DNA from: CAYJBP01 sp964372025
GTDB lineage: Bacteria; Bacillota; Dehalobacteriia; UBA4068
DNA length: 9,616 bases
Direction of reading: 5' to 3'
Assembly (NCBI GenBank): GCA_964372025.1
Contig: CAYJPF010000102.1
Span: 1-9,616, forward strand
Shown: positions 1-6,861 of the stretch, in pieces
Layout of the letters: every line of letters starts with the position of its first letter
Position numbering within the stretch: the stretch's first letter is position 1
Translations under genes and position numbers: made by a program
The notes under the pieces: model-generated
What the model was told of the DNA's origin: nothing
Seen by the model: only the letters and a program-made list of their open reading frames with translations
Databases searched by the model: none

Positions 1-45
1 CCCACCTGGAAAATTAAAAATACCGCTCCAACTACATTTTACAGT

Positions 46-276
46 TTAGTAAGTTTTCCTACTCGCTAGTTGCTTTAGTCCTCGCATTTTATCTTCGATT
101 GCTACCCTTTTAGGGTTTTTAACCCCGGCTTGAATTATATTGGCTTGATATAACCAACCCTGCCAAAAGCACAAAAAACCATAGACAAAAGCCGCAAAAT
201 GTAAAATTATCAGAATATTAAATACAAGATTTGCAAAAAAATATTCAGCAAAATCGCCAGCTACAAGCAATATCAA
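46..276 (-). CDS. possible small membrane protein, start uncertain
   Basis: This is a 76-codon reading frame whose product is strongly hydrophobic: about residues 1-22 and 24-46 could form two membrane segments, followed by a basic tail (VKNPKR, KMRGLKQ, ending ASRKTY). That pattern suggests a small integral membrane protein. I do not recognise a family. The first usable start is TTG at 276 and has no convincing ribosome binding site. The frame stays open upstream to about 339, and an AAGGGG lies at 304-309, but no ATG, GTG or TTG follows it at a proper distance. It runs divergently from the fatty-acid operon, so the two could share the AT-rich spacer at 277-412. The alternative is a chance open frame in AT-rich DNA. 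The coherent hydrophobic pattern followed by a positive tail is the only argument for it. Confidence 0.3.
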   Translation of the reverse strand: MILLVAGDFAEYFFANLVFNILIILHFAAFVYGFLCFWQGWLYQANIIQAGVKNPKRVAIEDKMRGLKQLASRKTY

Positions 277-307
277 AAAAATACTTAAAAAAACTTTATT
301 TTTCCCC

Positions 308-336
308 TTGACTATTTGCCAAATATAGGTTAAAAT
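308..336 (+). promoter_or_regulatory. sigma-A-type promoter of the fatty-acid operon
   Basis: TTGACT at 308-313 and TAAAAT at 331-336 are separated by 17 bp, close to the consensus for a housekeeping sigma factor. Transcription would begin near 343 and leave an AT-rich leader of about 70 nt before acpP. It is the only strong promoter visible ahead of the eight co-directional genes. The spacer contains a perfect palindrome at 313-325. Confidence 0.65.
313..325. promoter_or_regulatory. candidate repressor operator in the acpP promoter spacer
   Basis: The 13 bp TATTTGCCAAATA form a perfect inverted repeat around a central C, lying between the -35 and -10 hexamers. A protein bound here would block RNA polymerase. 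AT-rich TTTG/CAAA half-sites of this sort suit MarR-family dimers; FabT sites in streptococci contain TTTGA/TCAAA half-sites. The operon encodes a MarR-family protein as its last gene, so autoregulation is a reasonable inference but is not shown. Confidence 0.35.
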
Positions 337-347
337 GTTTCAAGAAA

Positions 348-386
348 TTTAATTAAAATAATTTAACTAAAAACTTTTAACTAAAA
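348..386. repeat. three 11-bp direct repeats with 14-bp period in the acpP leader
   Basis: TTTAATTAAAA at 348-358, TTTAACTAAAA at 362-372 and TTTAACTAAAA at 376-386 start exactly 14 bp apart. The second and third are identical and the first differs at one base. They lie between the predicted transcription start and the acpP ribosome binding site. They could be a multi-site binding region for a regulator, an AT-rich UP-like or mRNA-stability element, or low-complexity chance. Confidence 0.45.
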
Positions 387-412
387 TTTTTATAATTATG
401 GAGGATTTTATT

Positions 413-649
413 ATGACTACTTTTGATCGTGTTAAGGATTCTATTGTAAGTGCATTGCAATGCGATGAGGAAATCATCACCCTAGAGGCCAGCATTAGCG
501 AAGATTTAGGTGCCGATTCTTTAGATTTAGTAGAATTGGTTATGGCTTTAGAAGATGAATTCGATATGAAAATTGCCGATGAGCAAACAAAAACCATCAA
601 AACCGTTGCCGATATTGTTACTTTAATTGATTCCGGCGCAACTGCCTAA
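413..649 (+). CDS. acpP: acyl carrier protein
   Basis: Small acidic cytoplasmic protein of 78 aa that carries growing acyl chains as thioesters on 4'-phosphopantetheine through every step of type II fatty acid synthesis. The attachment motif GADSLDLVE is present, with the modified serine at Ser36, the same number as in E. coli AcpP. The acidic helix II (LVELVMALEDEFD) that docks with the Fab enzymes follows directly. I place the start at the ATG at 413 because GGAGG at 400-404 sits 8 nt before it. An in-frame ATG at 398 overlaps that site and would add five residues atypical of the family. It is the first gene of the operon, with fabH 8 nt downstream. The family call is certain; the choice of start is very likely right. 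Confidence 0.97.
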   Translation: MTTFDRVKDSIVSALQCDEEIITLEASISEDLGADSLDLVELVMALEDEFDMKIADEQTKTIKTVADIVTLIDSGATA

Positions 650-657
650 AGGAAATT

Positions 658-1689
658 ATGAACGAGAAAAATAATTCAGCTGCCGCTTTTAACGAAGCGG
701 CAACTTCTCCATTATGGGGTTTGTCGATTTTAGGCACCGGCAGCATGGTGCCGCCCCTAACGGTAGATAATAATATGTTTGCCGAGCATATCGATACCAA
801 TGACGAGTGGATATCCACCCGCACCGGCATCAAAGAACGCCATTTTGTTAATGAAGAAGATCATCGCCAAATGGCAGCTGCTGCCGCTAAGCAGGCTATC
901 GATAAGGCCGGCATCAATAAAGAAGATATTGGCTATATCATTTGCGCCACCATCACCGCCGATTATATTACCCCCTCGATGGCTTGCCTAATCCAAAAAG
1001 ATTTAGGCCTGCCCGAGCAAGTTTTAGCCTTTGATATCAATGGCGCTTGCAGCGGTTATGTTTATGCAATGAATTTAGCCCATAAGCTTTTGCAAGAAAA
1101 ACCTCGCCAATATGCCCTGGTTATCGGTAGCGAAATTATGTCGCGCATTACCGATTTTACAGATCGCTCTACCTGCATTTTATTCGGCGATGGCGCGGGT
1201 GCTAGCATTATCGGCCTTAAAAAAGAAGCTCCCTACTACTTTATGGCAGGTAGCCAAGGCAATGCCGAACTTTTAGTAGCTCCTGCTGTTTATGAAGGCG
1301 AAAACCCCTTTTTAGAACAACCTGCCAAAGCCAAGGGTAAACCCTTTGTTTATATGAATGGCAATGAAATTTATCGTTTTGCCGTTGAAAAATTTGGCAA
1401 TTGCGCCAAACAAGTTTTAGCAGCCAATAATTTAGCAGCCGATGATATCGACCATTATATTTGCCATCAGGCTAATTTGCGGATTATCCAAGGGGCGGCT
1501 AAACGCCTTAAGGTATCTTTGGATAAATTCTTTACTAATGTGCAAACTCGTGGCAATACCTCGGCTGCCAGCATTGCCATTGCTTTGGCCGAATTAGAGG
1601 CCAGCGGCAAGCTAAAACGTGGCGATAAGCTGCTTTTAGCCGGTTTTGGCGGCGGCCTAACCTATGGCGCTATCTACTTTGAATGGTAA
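658..1689 (+). CDS. fabH: beta-ketoacyl-ACP synthase III (initiation)
   Basis: Condenses an acyl-CoA primer with malonyl-ACP to give the first beta-ketoacyl-ACP, starting each fatty acid. The product has 343 aa with a thiolase fold. The catalytic triad is Cys131 (NGACSG), His270 (ICHQAN) and Asn300 (RGNTSAAS); the 30-residue His-Asn spacing equals that of E. coli FabH. DEWISTRTGIKERH at 49-62 is the typical N-terminal substrate-tunnel region, and GFGGGLTYG at 329-337 the C-terminal glycine-rich loop. The ATG at 658 has AGGA at 650-653, rather close at 4 nt. No other start precedes the conserved core, so the enzyme carries about 20 extra N-terminal residues, rich in Ala and Asn, ahead of the usual ILGTGS strand. 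Primer specificity (acetyl or branched) cannot be read from the sequence. Confidence 0.96.
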   Translation: MNEKNNSAAAFNEAATSPLWGLSILGTGSMVPPLTVDNNMFAEHIDTNDEWISTRTGIKERHFVNEEDHRQMAAAAAKQAIDKAGINKEDIGYIICATITADYITPSMACLIQKDLGLPEQVLAFDINGACSGYVYAMNLAHKLLQEKPRQYALVIGSEIMSRITDFTDRSTCILFGDGAGASIIGLKKEAPYYFMAGSQGNAELLVAPAVYEGENPFLEQPAKAKGKPFVYMNGNEIYRFAVEKFGNCAKQVLAANNLAADDIDHYICHQANLRIIQGAAKRLKVSLDKFFTNVQTRGNTSAASIAIALAELEASGKLKRGDKLLLAGFGGGLTYGAIYFEW

Positions 1690-1705
1690 ATAAATAGGTG
1701 ATTAA

Positions 1706-2659
1706 ATGACAGATATCCGTAAAATTTTTAATATCAAATACCCAATTATCCAAGGCGGTATGGCCAATATCTCCGATGGCGCTTTTGCAGCTGCCGTTAG
1801 CGAGGCCGGCTCTTTGGGCATAATTGCCAGCGGTGGCCTAGATGGCGAGCAATTGCGTGAGCAAATTCGCATTGCCCAAAGCCTTACCGATAAGCCTTTG
1901 GCCGTCAACCTAATGCTAATGAGCGAGCATGTGGCCGATTTTGCTCAGGTTGTTATCGATTGCGGTATTAAAATTGTTACTACCGGCGCCGGTAATCCCG
2001 GCCCTTTTATCCCCGCTTTTAAAGAAGCCGGGATTAAGATCTTCCCGGTTGTGGCCACTTGCGCCCAAGCTAAACGGGTAGCCCGCGATGGCGCCGATGG
2101 CGTTATTGCCGAAGGCACCGAAAGCGGCGGCCATGTAGGCGAAATGACCACCATGGCTTTAGTTCCCCAGGTAATTGCTGCGGTAGATATCCCGGTAATT
2201 GCCGCCGGCGGCATAGTAAGCGGCGAGCAAATGCTGGCCGGCCTGGCCTTAGGCGCTTGCGGCGTGCAAATTGGCACCGCCCTTTTAGTAGCCAAGGAAT
2301 GCCCCGTGCACGAAAACTATCGTCAGGCCATTGTTAAGGCTCGCGATATCGATACCGTTGTTACCGGCCGCAAGGCAGGGGCACCGGTGCGGATTATCAA
2401 AAACAGTTTGGCCAAAGAATACTTGCGCCTGGAAAACGAAGGCGTAGATCGCGATACTTTAGAGCATTTTACTTTAGGCGCTATGCGTAAAGCGGTTATC
2501 GAAGGCAATACCGAGCAGGGCTCGGTTATGGCCGGGCAATCGGCAGGCTTGATTAAGCAAGTTCAATCTATCAGCGAGATTTTGGAGCAATTATGGGCCG
2601 ATTGTAAAGCCGCCCAGCAAAAAATGGCCGCCGATCAAGAAGGTTTTTTTAGCAATTAA
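1706..2659 (+). CDS. fabK: FMN-dependent enoyl-ACP reductase II
   Basis: Carries out the last reduction of each elongation cycle, trans-2-enoyl-ACP to acyl-ACP, with FMN and NAD(P)H. The product is a 317-aa TIM-barrel flavoprotein of the nitronate monooxygenase/FabK family, unrelated to the FabI short-chain dehydrogenase. Visible marks are the N-terminal PIIQGGMANIS (13-23), TTGAGNPGPF (92-101), GTESGGHVGE with His143 at the place of the catalytic His144 of the pneumococcal enzyme, and the flavin-phosphate loops AAGGI (166-170) and GVQIGTA (186-192). Its place between fabH and fabD separates it from true nitronate monooxygenases. AGGTGA at 1696-1701 precedes the ATG. FabK enzymes are generally insensitive to triclosan, which targets FabI; no FabI is seen in this window. 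Confidence 0.95.
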   Translation: MTDIRKIFNIKYPIIQGGMANISDGAFAAAVSEAGSLGIIASGGLDGEQLREQIRIAQSLTDKPLAVNLMLMSEHVADFAQVVIDCGIKIVTTGAGNPGPFIPAFKEAGIKIFPVVATCAQAKRVARDGADGVIAEGTESGGHVGEMTTMALVPQVIAAVDIPVIAAGGIVSGEQMLAGLALGACGVQIGTALLVAKECPVHENYRQAIVKARDIDTVVTGRKAGAPVRIIKNSLAKEYLRLENEGVDRDTLEHFTLGAMRKAVIEGNTEQGSVMAGQSAGLIKQVQSISEILEQLWADCKAAQQKMAADQEGFFSN

Positions 2660-2710
2660 GCTGCTTTAAACTAAACAATATAAATTACTTATAAAGAAGG
2701 AGATAAGATT

Positions 2711-3643
2711 ATGACAATCGCATTTTTGTATGCCGGTCAGGGTTCGCAAAAAGAGCATATGGGAGAAGATTTTTATAATGCTTTTCCCCAAATTAGGGAT
2801 AGAATTGATAATAAAAGCGCAGGTATGGATATTAAAGATTTATGCTTTAATGCTCCGTTAACCCAATTATCGCAAACTAGGTATACCCAGCCTTGCATGG
2901 CTGCTTTTGCCGCTTGCGTAACCGATTTATTATTCGAAAAAGGGATTAAGCCCGATTATACGGCCGGTTTATCTTTAGGCGAGTATTCGGCTTTATATGC
3001 AGCAGGCGTTTTTGATGAAGATACCTTGCTTGATGTTTTGGCCTTCCGCGGCAAAGTAATGGAAGCCACCACCTCGGGCATGGCCACCAAAATGATGGCT
3101 ATTTTGGGATTGAGCGCCGAAGGTGTAAACGAGGCCGTTAATAAGGCTGCCGCCATGGGCAAAGGTGTTGTGGCTTGCGCTAACTTTAATTGCAAAGGCC
3201 AAACCGTTATCGGTGGCGAATTAGCCGCCGTGGAATTAGCTGGCGAATACTGCATGGAAGCAGGCGCTAAGCGTTGCATCCCCTTAAATGTAAGTGCTCC
3301 TTTCCATACCCCTTTGATGGAAGAAGCCGCCAATTTAATGCATGATAAATTAGCCACCGTTGATTGCCATGAGATGAAAGTGCCGGTTATCTTTAATACC
3401 ACCGCCGACTTAATCCATGATGGCGAAACGGTACAAGAATTATTAGAAACCCAAGTAAAATCGCCGGTTTTATTCGAAAAATCGATTATGAAATTGGCCG
3501 AACTGGGTGTAGATACCATTATCGAAATTGGGCCGGGCAGCGCTTTAAGCGGCTTTGTTAAAAAAACTGCTCCCCAAATTAAAACCTATGTTATCGAAGA
3601 TGTACCCAGCTTGGAAAAAACCTTGTTGGCCTTAGGTGCTTAA
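2711..3643 (+). CDS. fabD: malonyl-CoA:ACP transacylase
   Basis: Transfers malonyl from CoA to AcpP, supplying the two-carbon donor for FabH and FabF. The 310-aa length is normal for the family. GQGSQ at 9-13 forms the oxyanion-hole region, the nucleophile Ser88 sits in GLSLGEY (86-92), Arg113 in AFRGK binds the malonyl carboxylate, and His199 in APFHTPLM completes the Ser-His pair. The elbow reads GLSLG rather than the E. coli GHSLG; the nucleophile is intact. A very good AAGGAG at 2697-2702 lies 8 nt before the ATG. The 51-bp AT-rich gap after fabK is the longest inside the operon; I see only a poor promoter there (TATAAA at 2679 with a weak -35). The fabG start codon lies 1 nt after the fabD stop, so the two are probably translationally coupled. 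Confidence 0.96.
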   Translation: MTIAFLYAGQGSQKEHMGEDFYNAFPQIRDRIDNKSAGMDIKDLCFNAPLTQLSQTRYTQPCMAAFAACVTDLLFEKGIKPDYTAGLSLGEYSALYAAGVFDEDTLLDVLAFRGKVMEATTSGMATKMMAILGLSAEGVNEAVNKAAAMGKGVVACANFNCKGQTVIGGELAAVELAGEYCMEAGAKRCIPLNVSAPFHTPLMEEAANLMHDKLATVDCHEMKVPVIFNTTADLIHDGETVQELLETQVKSPVLFEKSIMKLAELGVDTIIEIGPGSALSGFVKKTAPQIKTYVIEDVPSLEKTLLALGA

Positions 3644-3644
3644 T

Positions 3645-4376
3645 ATGGATTTTGCAGGTAAAACAGCGCTTATTACCGGTGCCAGCAGGGGTATTGGCAG
3701 GGCCATTGCCATTGCTTTGGCTAAACAAGGCGCTACTATTATCATCAATCATTTTAATGATCAAGAGCAGGCCGAGCAAACCGCAGCCCTATGCGGCGCT
3801 GCTCAAACCCATATCTTCGAGGCCAATGTGGCCGATGAAGAGGATTGTGCTACCATGTTTGCCAATATTCAAAAAGATTGCGGCCGCCTAGATATCTTGA
3901 TTAATAATGCCGGTATTACCAGGGATAATTTAATTCAAAGAATGTCGGCACAGGATTTTGAAGATGTGCTTAATGTTAATCTTAAAGGCGCTTTTTATTG
4001 CACTAAACTAGCCTATAAGATGATGAGCAAAGCCCGCTTTGGCCGTATTATCAATATGGCTAGTGTAGTGGGGCTTAGCGGAAATATCGGCCAGGCCAAT
4101 TATGCGGCATCCAAGGCCGGCTTAATTGCCTTAACCAAAACGGCAGCCCAAGAATATGGTCGCCGCAATATTACGGTTAATGCCATTGCTCCCGGTTTTA
4201 TCGATACTGCTATGACAGCCGATTTGCCGCCCGAAATTAAAGAACAAATGTTGGCCAAAACCGCTTTAGCCCGTTTTGGCCAGGTAGAAGATATTGCCCA
4301 GGCCGCTTTATTTTTAGCAACTGCCGAATATATTACCGGCCATACTTTGGTAATAGACGGCGGCATGGCCATGTAA
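3645..4376 (+). CDS. fabG: 3-oxoacyl-ACP reductase
   Basis: Reduces beta-ketoacyl-ACP to beta-hydroxyacyl-ACP with NADPH in the elongation cycle. The product is a 243-aa classical short-chain dehydrogenase with the cofactor motif TGASRGIG at 11-18, NNAG at 87-90, and the catalytic tetrad Asn112, Ser140, Tyr153 and Lys157 (YAASK). APGFIDTAM at 182-190 is the usual loop after the active site, and the C-terminus ends TLVIDGGMAM. I choose the ATG at 3645 because AGGTG at 3634-3638 lies 6 nt before it, inside the end of fabD; a GTG at 3636 overlaps that site and would add three residues. The operon context separates it from the many other SDR enzymes. Confidence 0.96.
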   Translation: MDFAGKTALITGASRGIGRAIAIALAKQGATIIINHFNDQEQAEQTAALCGAAQTHIFEANVADEEDCATMFANIQKDCGRLDILINNAGITRDNLIQRMSAQDFEDVLNVNLKGAFYCTKLAYKMMSKARFGRIINMASVVGLSGNIGQANYAASKAGLIALTKTAAQEYGRRNITVNAIAPGFIDTAMTADLPPEIKEQMLAKTALARFGQVEDIAQAALFLATAEYITGHTLVIDGGMAM

Positions 4377-4407
4377 ATTGTTAAACACAGCAAGAAAGGG
4401 ATTGAAA

Positions 4408-5652
4408 ATGGAACAAAATAGGCGAGTTGTTATAACCGGCTTAGGTGCGGTAAGCCCCCTAGGCAATGATACTGCTACAACTTGGCAAGGTTTAAAAACC
4501 GGCCAAAACGGCTTAAGCCCCATCGAAGGATTTGTGGTTGGCGAGCAAAAAAATCGCTTAGCCGGTTTGGTTAAAATAAATGCAGCCGATTATTTGGCCG
4601 CATCCGAAACCCGCAAAATGGATAGGTTTACCATGTTGGCCGTAGTAGCCGCCATGGAGGCTTTAGCCGATAGCGGCATCACAGCCGATAACTGCGATTT
4701 AAATCGGGCAGCCGTGGTAGTTGCCACCGGCATTGGTGGTTTACCGACCATCGAAAAAGAATTTGCCAAAGGCACCGAAAAGGGCTTTGAGCGGATTTCG
4801 GCCTTATTTATCCCGATGAGCATTGCCAATATGGCAGCAGGCAGGATTGCGATTATGAGCGGCTTTAAAAATTATTGTTATGCCCCGGTTACAGCCTGTG
4901 CCGGCGGCACTAATGCCTTAGGTGATGCCTTAAGGATGATTAGGCATGGTTATGCCGATATTGCCTTAAGCGGCGGCGCCGAGGGTTGTATCAGCCCCTT
5001 AACCGTAGGCGGTTTTGCCTCGATGAAGGCTTTATCGGAAAGCGAAGATCCTAATCGGGCATCTATCCCCTTTGATGCCGAGCGCAGCGGTTTTATTATT
5101 GGCGAGGGTGCCGGCATTTTGATGCTGGAAGAATTAGAGCATGCTAAAAAGCGTGGCGCTAAAATTTATGGCGAAATTACCGGCTATGGTGTTAGCTGCG
5201 ATGCTTATCATATCACCGCCCCCGAGCCCAATAGTTTAGGTGGCATTGCCGCCATGGCTAATGCCTTGGCCGATGCCAAATTAAAGGCCGAGGCCATCGA
5301 TTATATTAATGCCCATGGCACATCCACCCCCTTAAATGATAAAGGCGAAACCTTGGCCATCAAGCAAGTATTTGGCGAGCATAGCCGCAAATTGGCAGTA
5401 AGCTCTACCAAATCGATGATGGGTCATGCTTTGGGTGCGGCAGGTGCTTTGGAGGCGATTGCCTGCATTAAGGCGATCAATGATAGCTATGCGCCGCCAA
5501 CTATCAATTATAAAGTGGCCGATCCGGAATGCGATTTGGACTATATACCTAATCAAGGCCGTGCGATGCAGATTAAGCATGCTTTGTCCAATTCTTTGGG
5601 CTTTGGCGGTCATAATGCTACGATTATTTTATCGGCTTATCAGGAGGCTTAG
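4408..5652 (+). CDS. fabF: beta-ketoacyl-ACP synthase II (elongation)
   Basis: Condenses acyl-ACP with malonyl-ACP in each elongation round. The product has 414 aa with a thiolase fold. The catalytic residues are Cys164 (VTACAGGTNA), His303 (NAHGTSTPLND) and His340 (MMGHALGAAGA), with Lys335 in STKSMMGH. These numbers are within one residue of E. coli FabF, so the protein is full length. The C-terminal glycine-rich loop LGFGGHNATI is present. I choose the ATG at 4408, preceded by AAAGGGA at 4395-4401; an in-frame TTG at 4378, two bases after fabG, would add ten residues and lacks its own site. With no second ketosynthase I/II in the window, it probably handles all elongation lengths encoded here. 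Confidence 0.96.
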   Translation: MEQNRRVVITGLGAVSPLGNDTATTWQGLKTGQNGLSPIEGFVVGEQKNRLAGLVKINAADYLAASETRKMDRFTMLAVVAAMEALADSGITADNCDLNRAAVVVATGIGGLPTIEKEFAKGTEKGFERISALFIPMSIANMAAGRIAIMSGFKNYCYAPVTACAGGTNALGDALRMIRHGYADIALSGGAEGCISPLTVGGFASMKALSESEDPNRASIPFDAERSGFIIGEGAGILMLEELEHAKKRGAKIYGEITGYGVSCDAYHITAPEPNSLGGIAAMANALADAKLKAEAIDYINAHGTSTPLNDKGETLAIKQVFGEHSRKLAVSSTKSMMGHALGAAGALEAIACIKAINDSYAPPTINYKVADPECDLDYIPNQGRAMQIKHALSNSLGFGGHNATIILSAYQEA

Positions 5653-5654
5653 GC

Positions 5655-6089
5655 ATGGTTTTGGATATCGAGCAAATCAAAGCGATTATCCCCCATCGTT
5701 ATCCCTTTTTGCTGGTGGATAGGATTGAAGATTTTAGTCCCGGCCAAATGGCCAAAGGCTATAAATGCGTATCGGCCAACGAGATGCAATTTTTGGGGCA
5801 TTTTCCTAATAAGAGTATTTTTCCCGGCGTATTAATAGTGGAGGCTTTGGCGCAAGTAGGCGCTATAGCCATGCTAACTGCCGAGGAGAATAAAGGCAAA
5901 TTGGCCTTATTTGGCGGCATTAAGCAGGCCAAATTCCGCGAGCAAGTAGTGCCGGGTGATGTTTTGTATTTAGAGGCCGAAATTGTACGGATGGTAGGTA
6001 ATTCGGCCGGCATTGGCAAAGGAAAAGCTACCGTAAACGGCAAAACCGCCTGCGAAGCAGAGTTTAGTTTTGCTTTAATTGATGGATAA
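5655..6089 (+). CDS. fabZ: 3-hydroxyacyl-ACP dehydratase
   Basis: Removes water from beta-hydroxyacyl-ACP to give trans-2-enoyl-ACP, the substrate of FabK. The product is a 144-aa hot-dog-fold protein. HRYPFLLVDRI at 14-24 is the family signature, and the catalytic pair is His49 (GHFPNKSIFPG) and Glu63 (VEALAQ), matching His54 and Glu68 of E. coli FabZ. AGGAGG at 5642-5647 lies within the end of fabF, 7 nt before the ATG, so translation of the two is probably coupled. It resembles FabZ rather than FabA in length and motifs. Whether it also isomerises, as enterococcal FabN does, cannot be judged from the sequence. Confidence 0.96.
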   Translation: MVLDIEQIKAIIPHRYPFLLVDRIEDFSPGQMAKGYKCVSANEMQFLGHFPNKSIFPGVLIVEALAQVGAIAMLTAEENKGKLALFGGIKQAKFREQVVPGDVLYLEAEIVRMVGNSAGIGKGKATVNGKTACEAEFSFALIDG

Positions 6090-6112
6090 ATTAAAATAGT
6101 TAGGATGATTAT

Positions 6113-6559
6113 ATGCTGGAGCATTCCTTATCGGATATTTACACTAAACTAAAGATTACCTTTTACCGGCGTATATTCAATCGCTTTGCCGAAAGGGAAG
6201 CAAGCCTAACCGCGGTAGAAACTTTTTGCGTGGAGGTTATCCATGCCTTGGGCAAGCCTACTATTAGCGAGTTTGCTGATTTTGTGATGGTATCGCAAGC
6301 CAATGCTACTTATAAGGTGCAAAGCCTGATTAATAAGGGTTATGTACTTAAGGAGCAGAGCCAAACTGATAGGCGAGAGTATCGCTTAATTGTAACCGAG
6401 AAATTCTATCAATATTATGGTATGAGCCAGGATTATTTATTCGAGGTAGCAGGCAGGGTGAAGGCACATTTTACGGCTGAAGAATTAATTTTGCTGGAAA
6501 AAATGATGAATACAATCAGCCAAGAGTTGATGAACGAGGTTGAATTGAAAAGTGAATAA
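6113..6559 (+). CDS. fabT: MarR-family regulator, FabT-like
   Basis: A 148-aa winged helix-turn-helix protein, expected to act as a dimer on the operon promoter. Residues 1-45 and 103-145 are helical and would form the dimer interface. The HTH spans about 49-77 (TISEFADFVMVSQANATYKV, then SLINKGYV), and the wing SQTDRREYRLIVT at 83-95 has the D-x-R pattern typical of MarR proteins. AGGATG at 6102-6107 precedes the ATG, 23 nt after fabZ. Its place in a fab operon suggests the role of FabT, which in lactic acid bacteria represses fab genes when acyl-ACP accumulates. There fabT usually lies near the start of the cluster; here it is last, which would give simple feedback. The MarR family is clear; the FabT function is inferred from context. 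Confidence 0.8.
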   Translation: MLEHSLSDIYTKLKITFYRRIFNRFAEREASLTAVETFCVEVIHALGKPTISEFADFVMVSQANATYKVQSLINKGYVLKEQSQTDRREYRLIVTEKFYQYYGMSQDYLFEVAGRVKAHFTAEELILLEKMMNTISQELMNEVELKSE

Positions 6560-6563
6560 TAGC

Positions 6564-6848
6564 AAAAGGGGCTGTCGCAAGTTTTTTGCGACAGCCCTTT
6601 AATTATATCCATGGATGTTATCAGTTTCTTACTTGATACTTCGGGCTGTTTTGGCTTCGCCAAAAGGCGCCGGTTTTAAGCCTATTTTGCTTCCTGTCAG
6701 CTTTTTTGTTGGGATTTTGATTTGCTTGCTTAGTTTTTTTGGTAGGCTTAAAACCTTTTTAAAACCTTTTTAAGACCTTGGGGCTCTGCCCCACCCCCCG
6801 CAATTTTTTGTAAAAAATTGAGTAAAACTTTATATTGCGACAGCCCTT
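6564..6848 (-). repeat. structured intergenic repeat, copy 1
   Basis: This 285-bp element fills the gap between the convergent ends of marR and the next minus-strand gene. A second copy in opposite orientation lies at 8101-8372. Terminal inverted repeats are GGGCTGTCGCAA at 6569-6580 and TTGCGACAGCCC at 6835-6846. Internal stems are the end hairpin 6566-6600; TTTTGGC/GCCAAAA at 6649-6655 and 6659-6665; a long-range 13-bp pair GGTTTTAAGCCTA at 6672-6684 with TAGGCTTAAAACC at 6743-6755; TGGGGC/GCCCCA at 6779-6793; and CAATTTTTT/AAAAAATTG at 6801-6820. From about 6644 to the right end the copies are roughly 90% identical by eye; 6601-6643 is diverged. Copy 1 alone has a tandem duplication of AAAACCTTTTT at 6750-6771. 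No protein-coding frame is shared, no transposase is present and no target-site duplication is evident. The strand given is the direction in which the terminator hairpin comes last. Confidence 0.85.
6566..6600. terminator. intrinsic terminator hairpin after marR (outer end of repeat copy 1)
   Basis: The stem GCTGTCGCAA at 6571-6580 pairs perfectly with TTGCGACAGC at 6586-6595 around a 5-nt GTTTT loop and is extended by two G-C pairs, a G-T pair and two A-T pairs. On the plus strand it is followed by TTTAATTAT, a weak U tract. On the minus strand it is followed by CCCCTTTT. It starts 7 nt after the marR stop codon, so it probably ends the fatty-acid operon and also the opposing minus-strand transcript. 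Confidence 0.75.
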
Positions 6849-6861
6849 ATTTTTTTAAATA

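Noticed and set aside
1945..2295. An open frame of 116 codons antisense to fabK
   Set aside because: It is rich in Ala, Pro and Thr as expected from the complement of the fabK codon pattern, with no family motif and no start signal.
2660..2710. A second promoter between fabK and fabD
   Set aside because: TATAAA at 2679-2684 has only TTAAGC at a 17-bp distance as -35; too weak to call in AT-rich spacer DNA.
2956..3519. A long open frame (187 codons) antisense to fabD
   Set aside because: fabD has all its catalytic motifs and a strong ribosome binding site on the other strand; the antisense frame is an effect of codon bias (frequent GCC/GGC).
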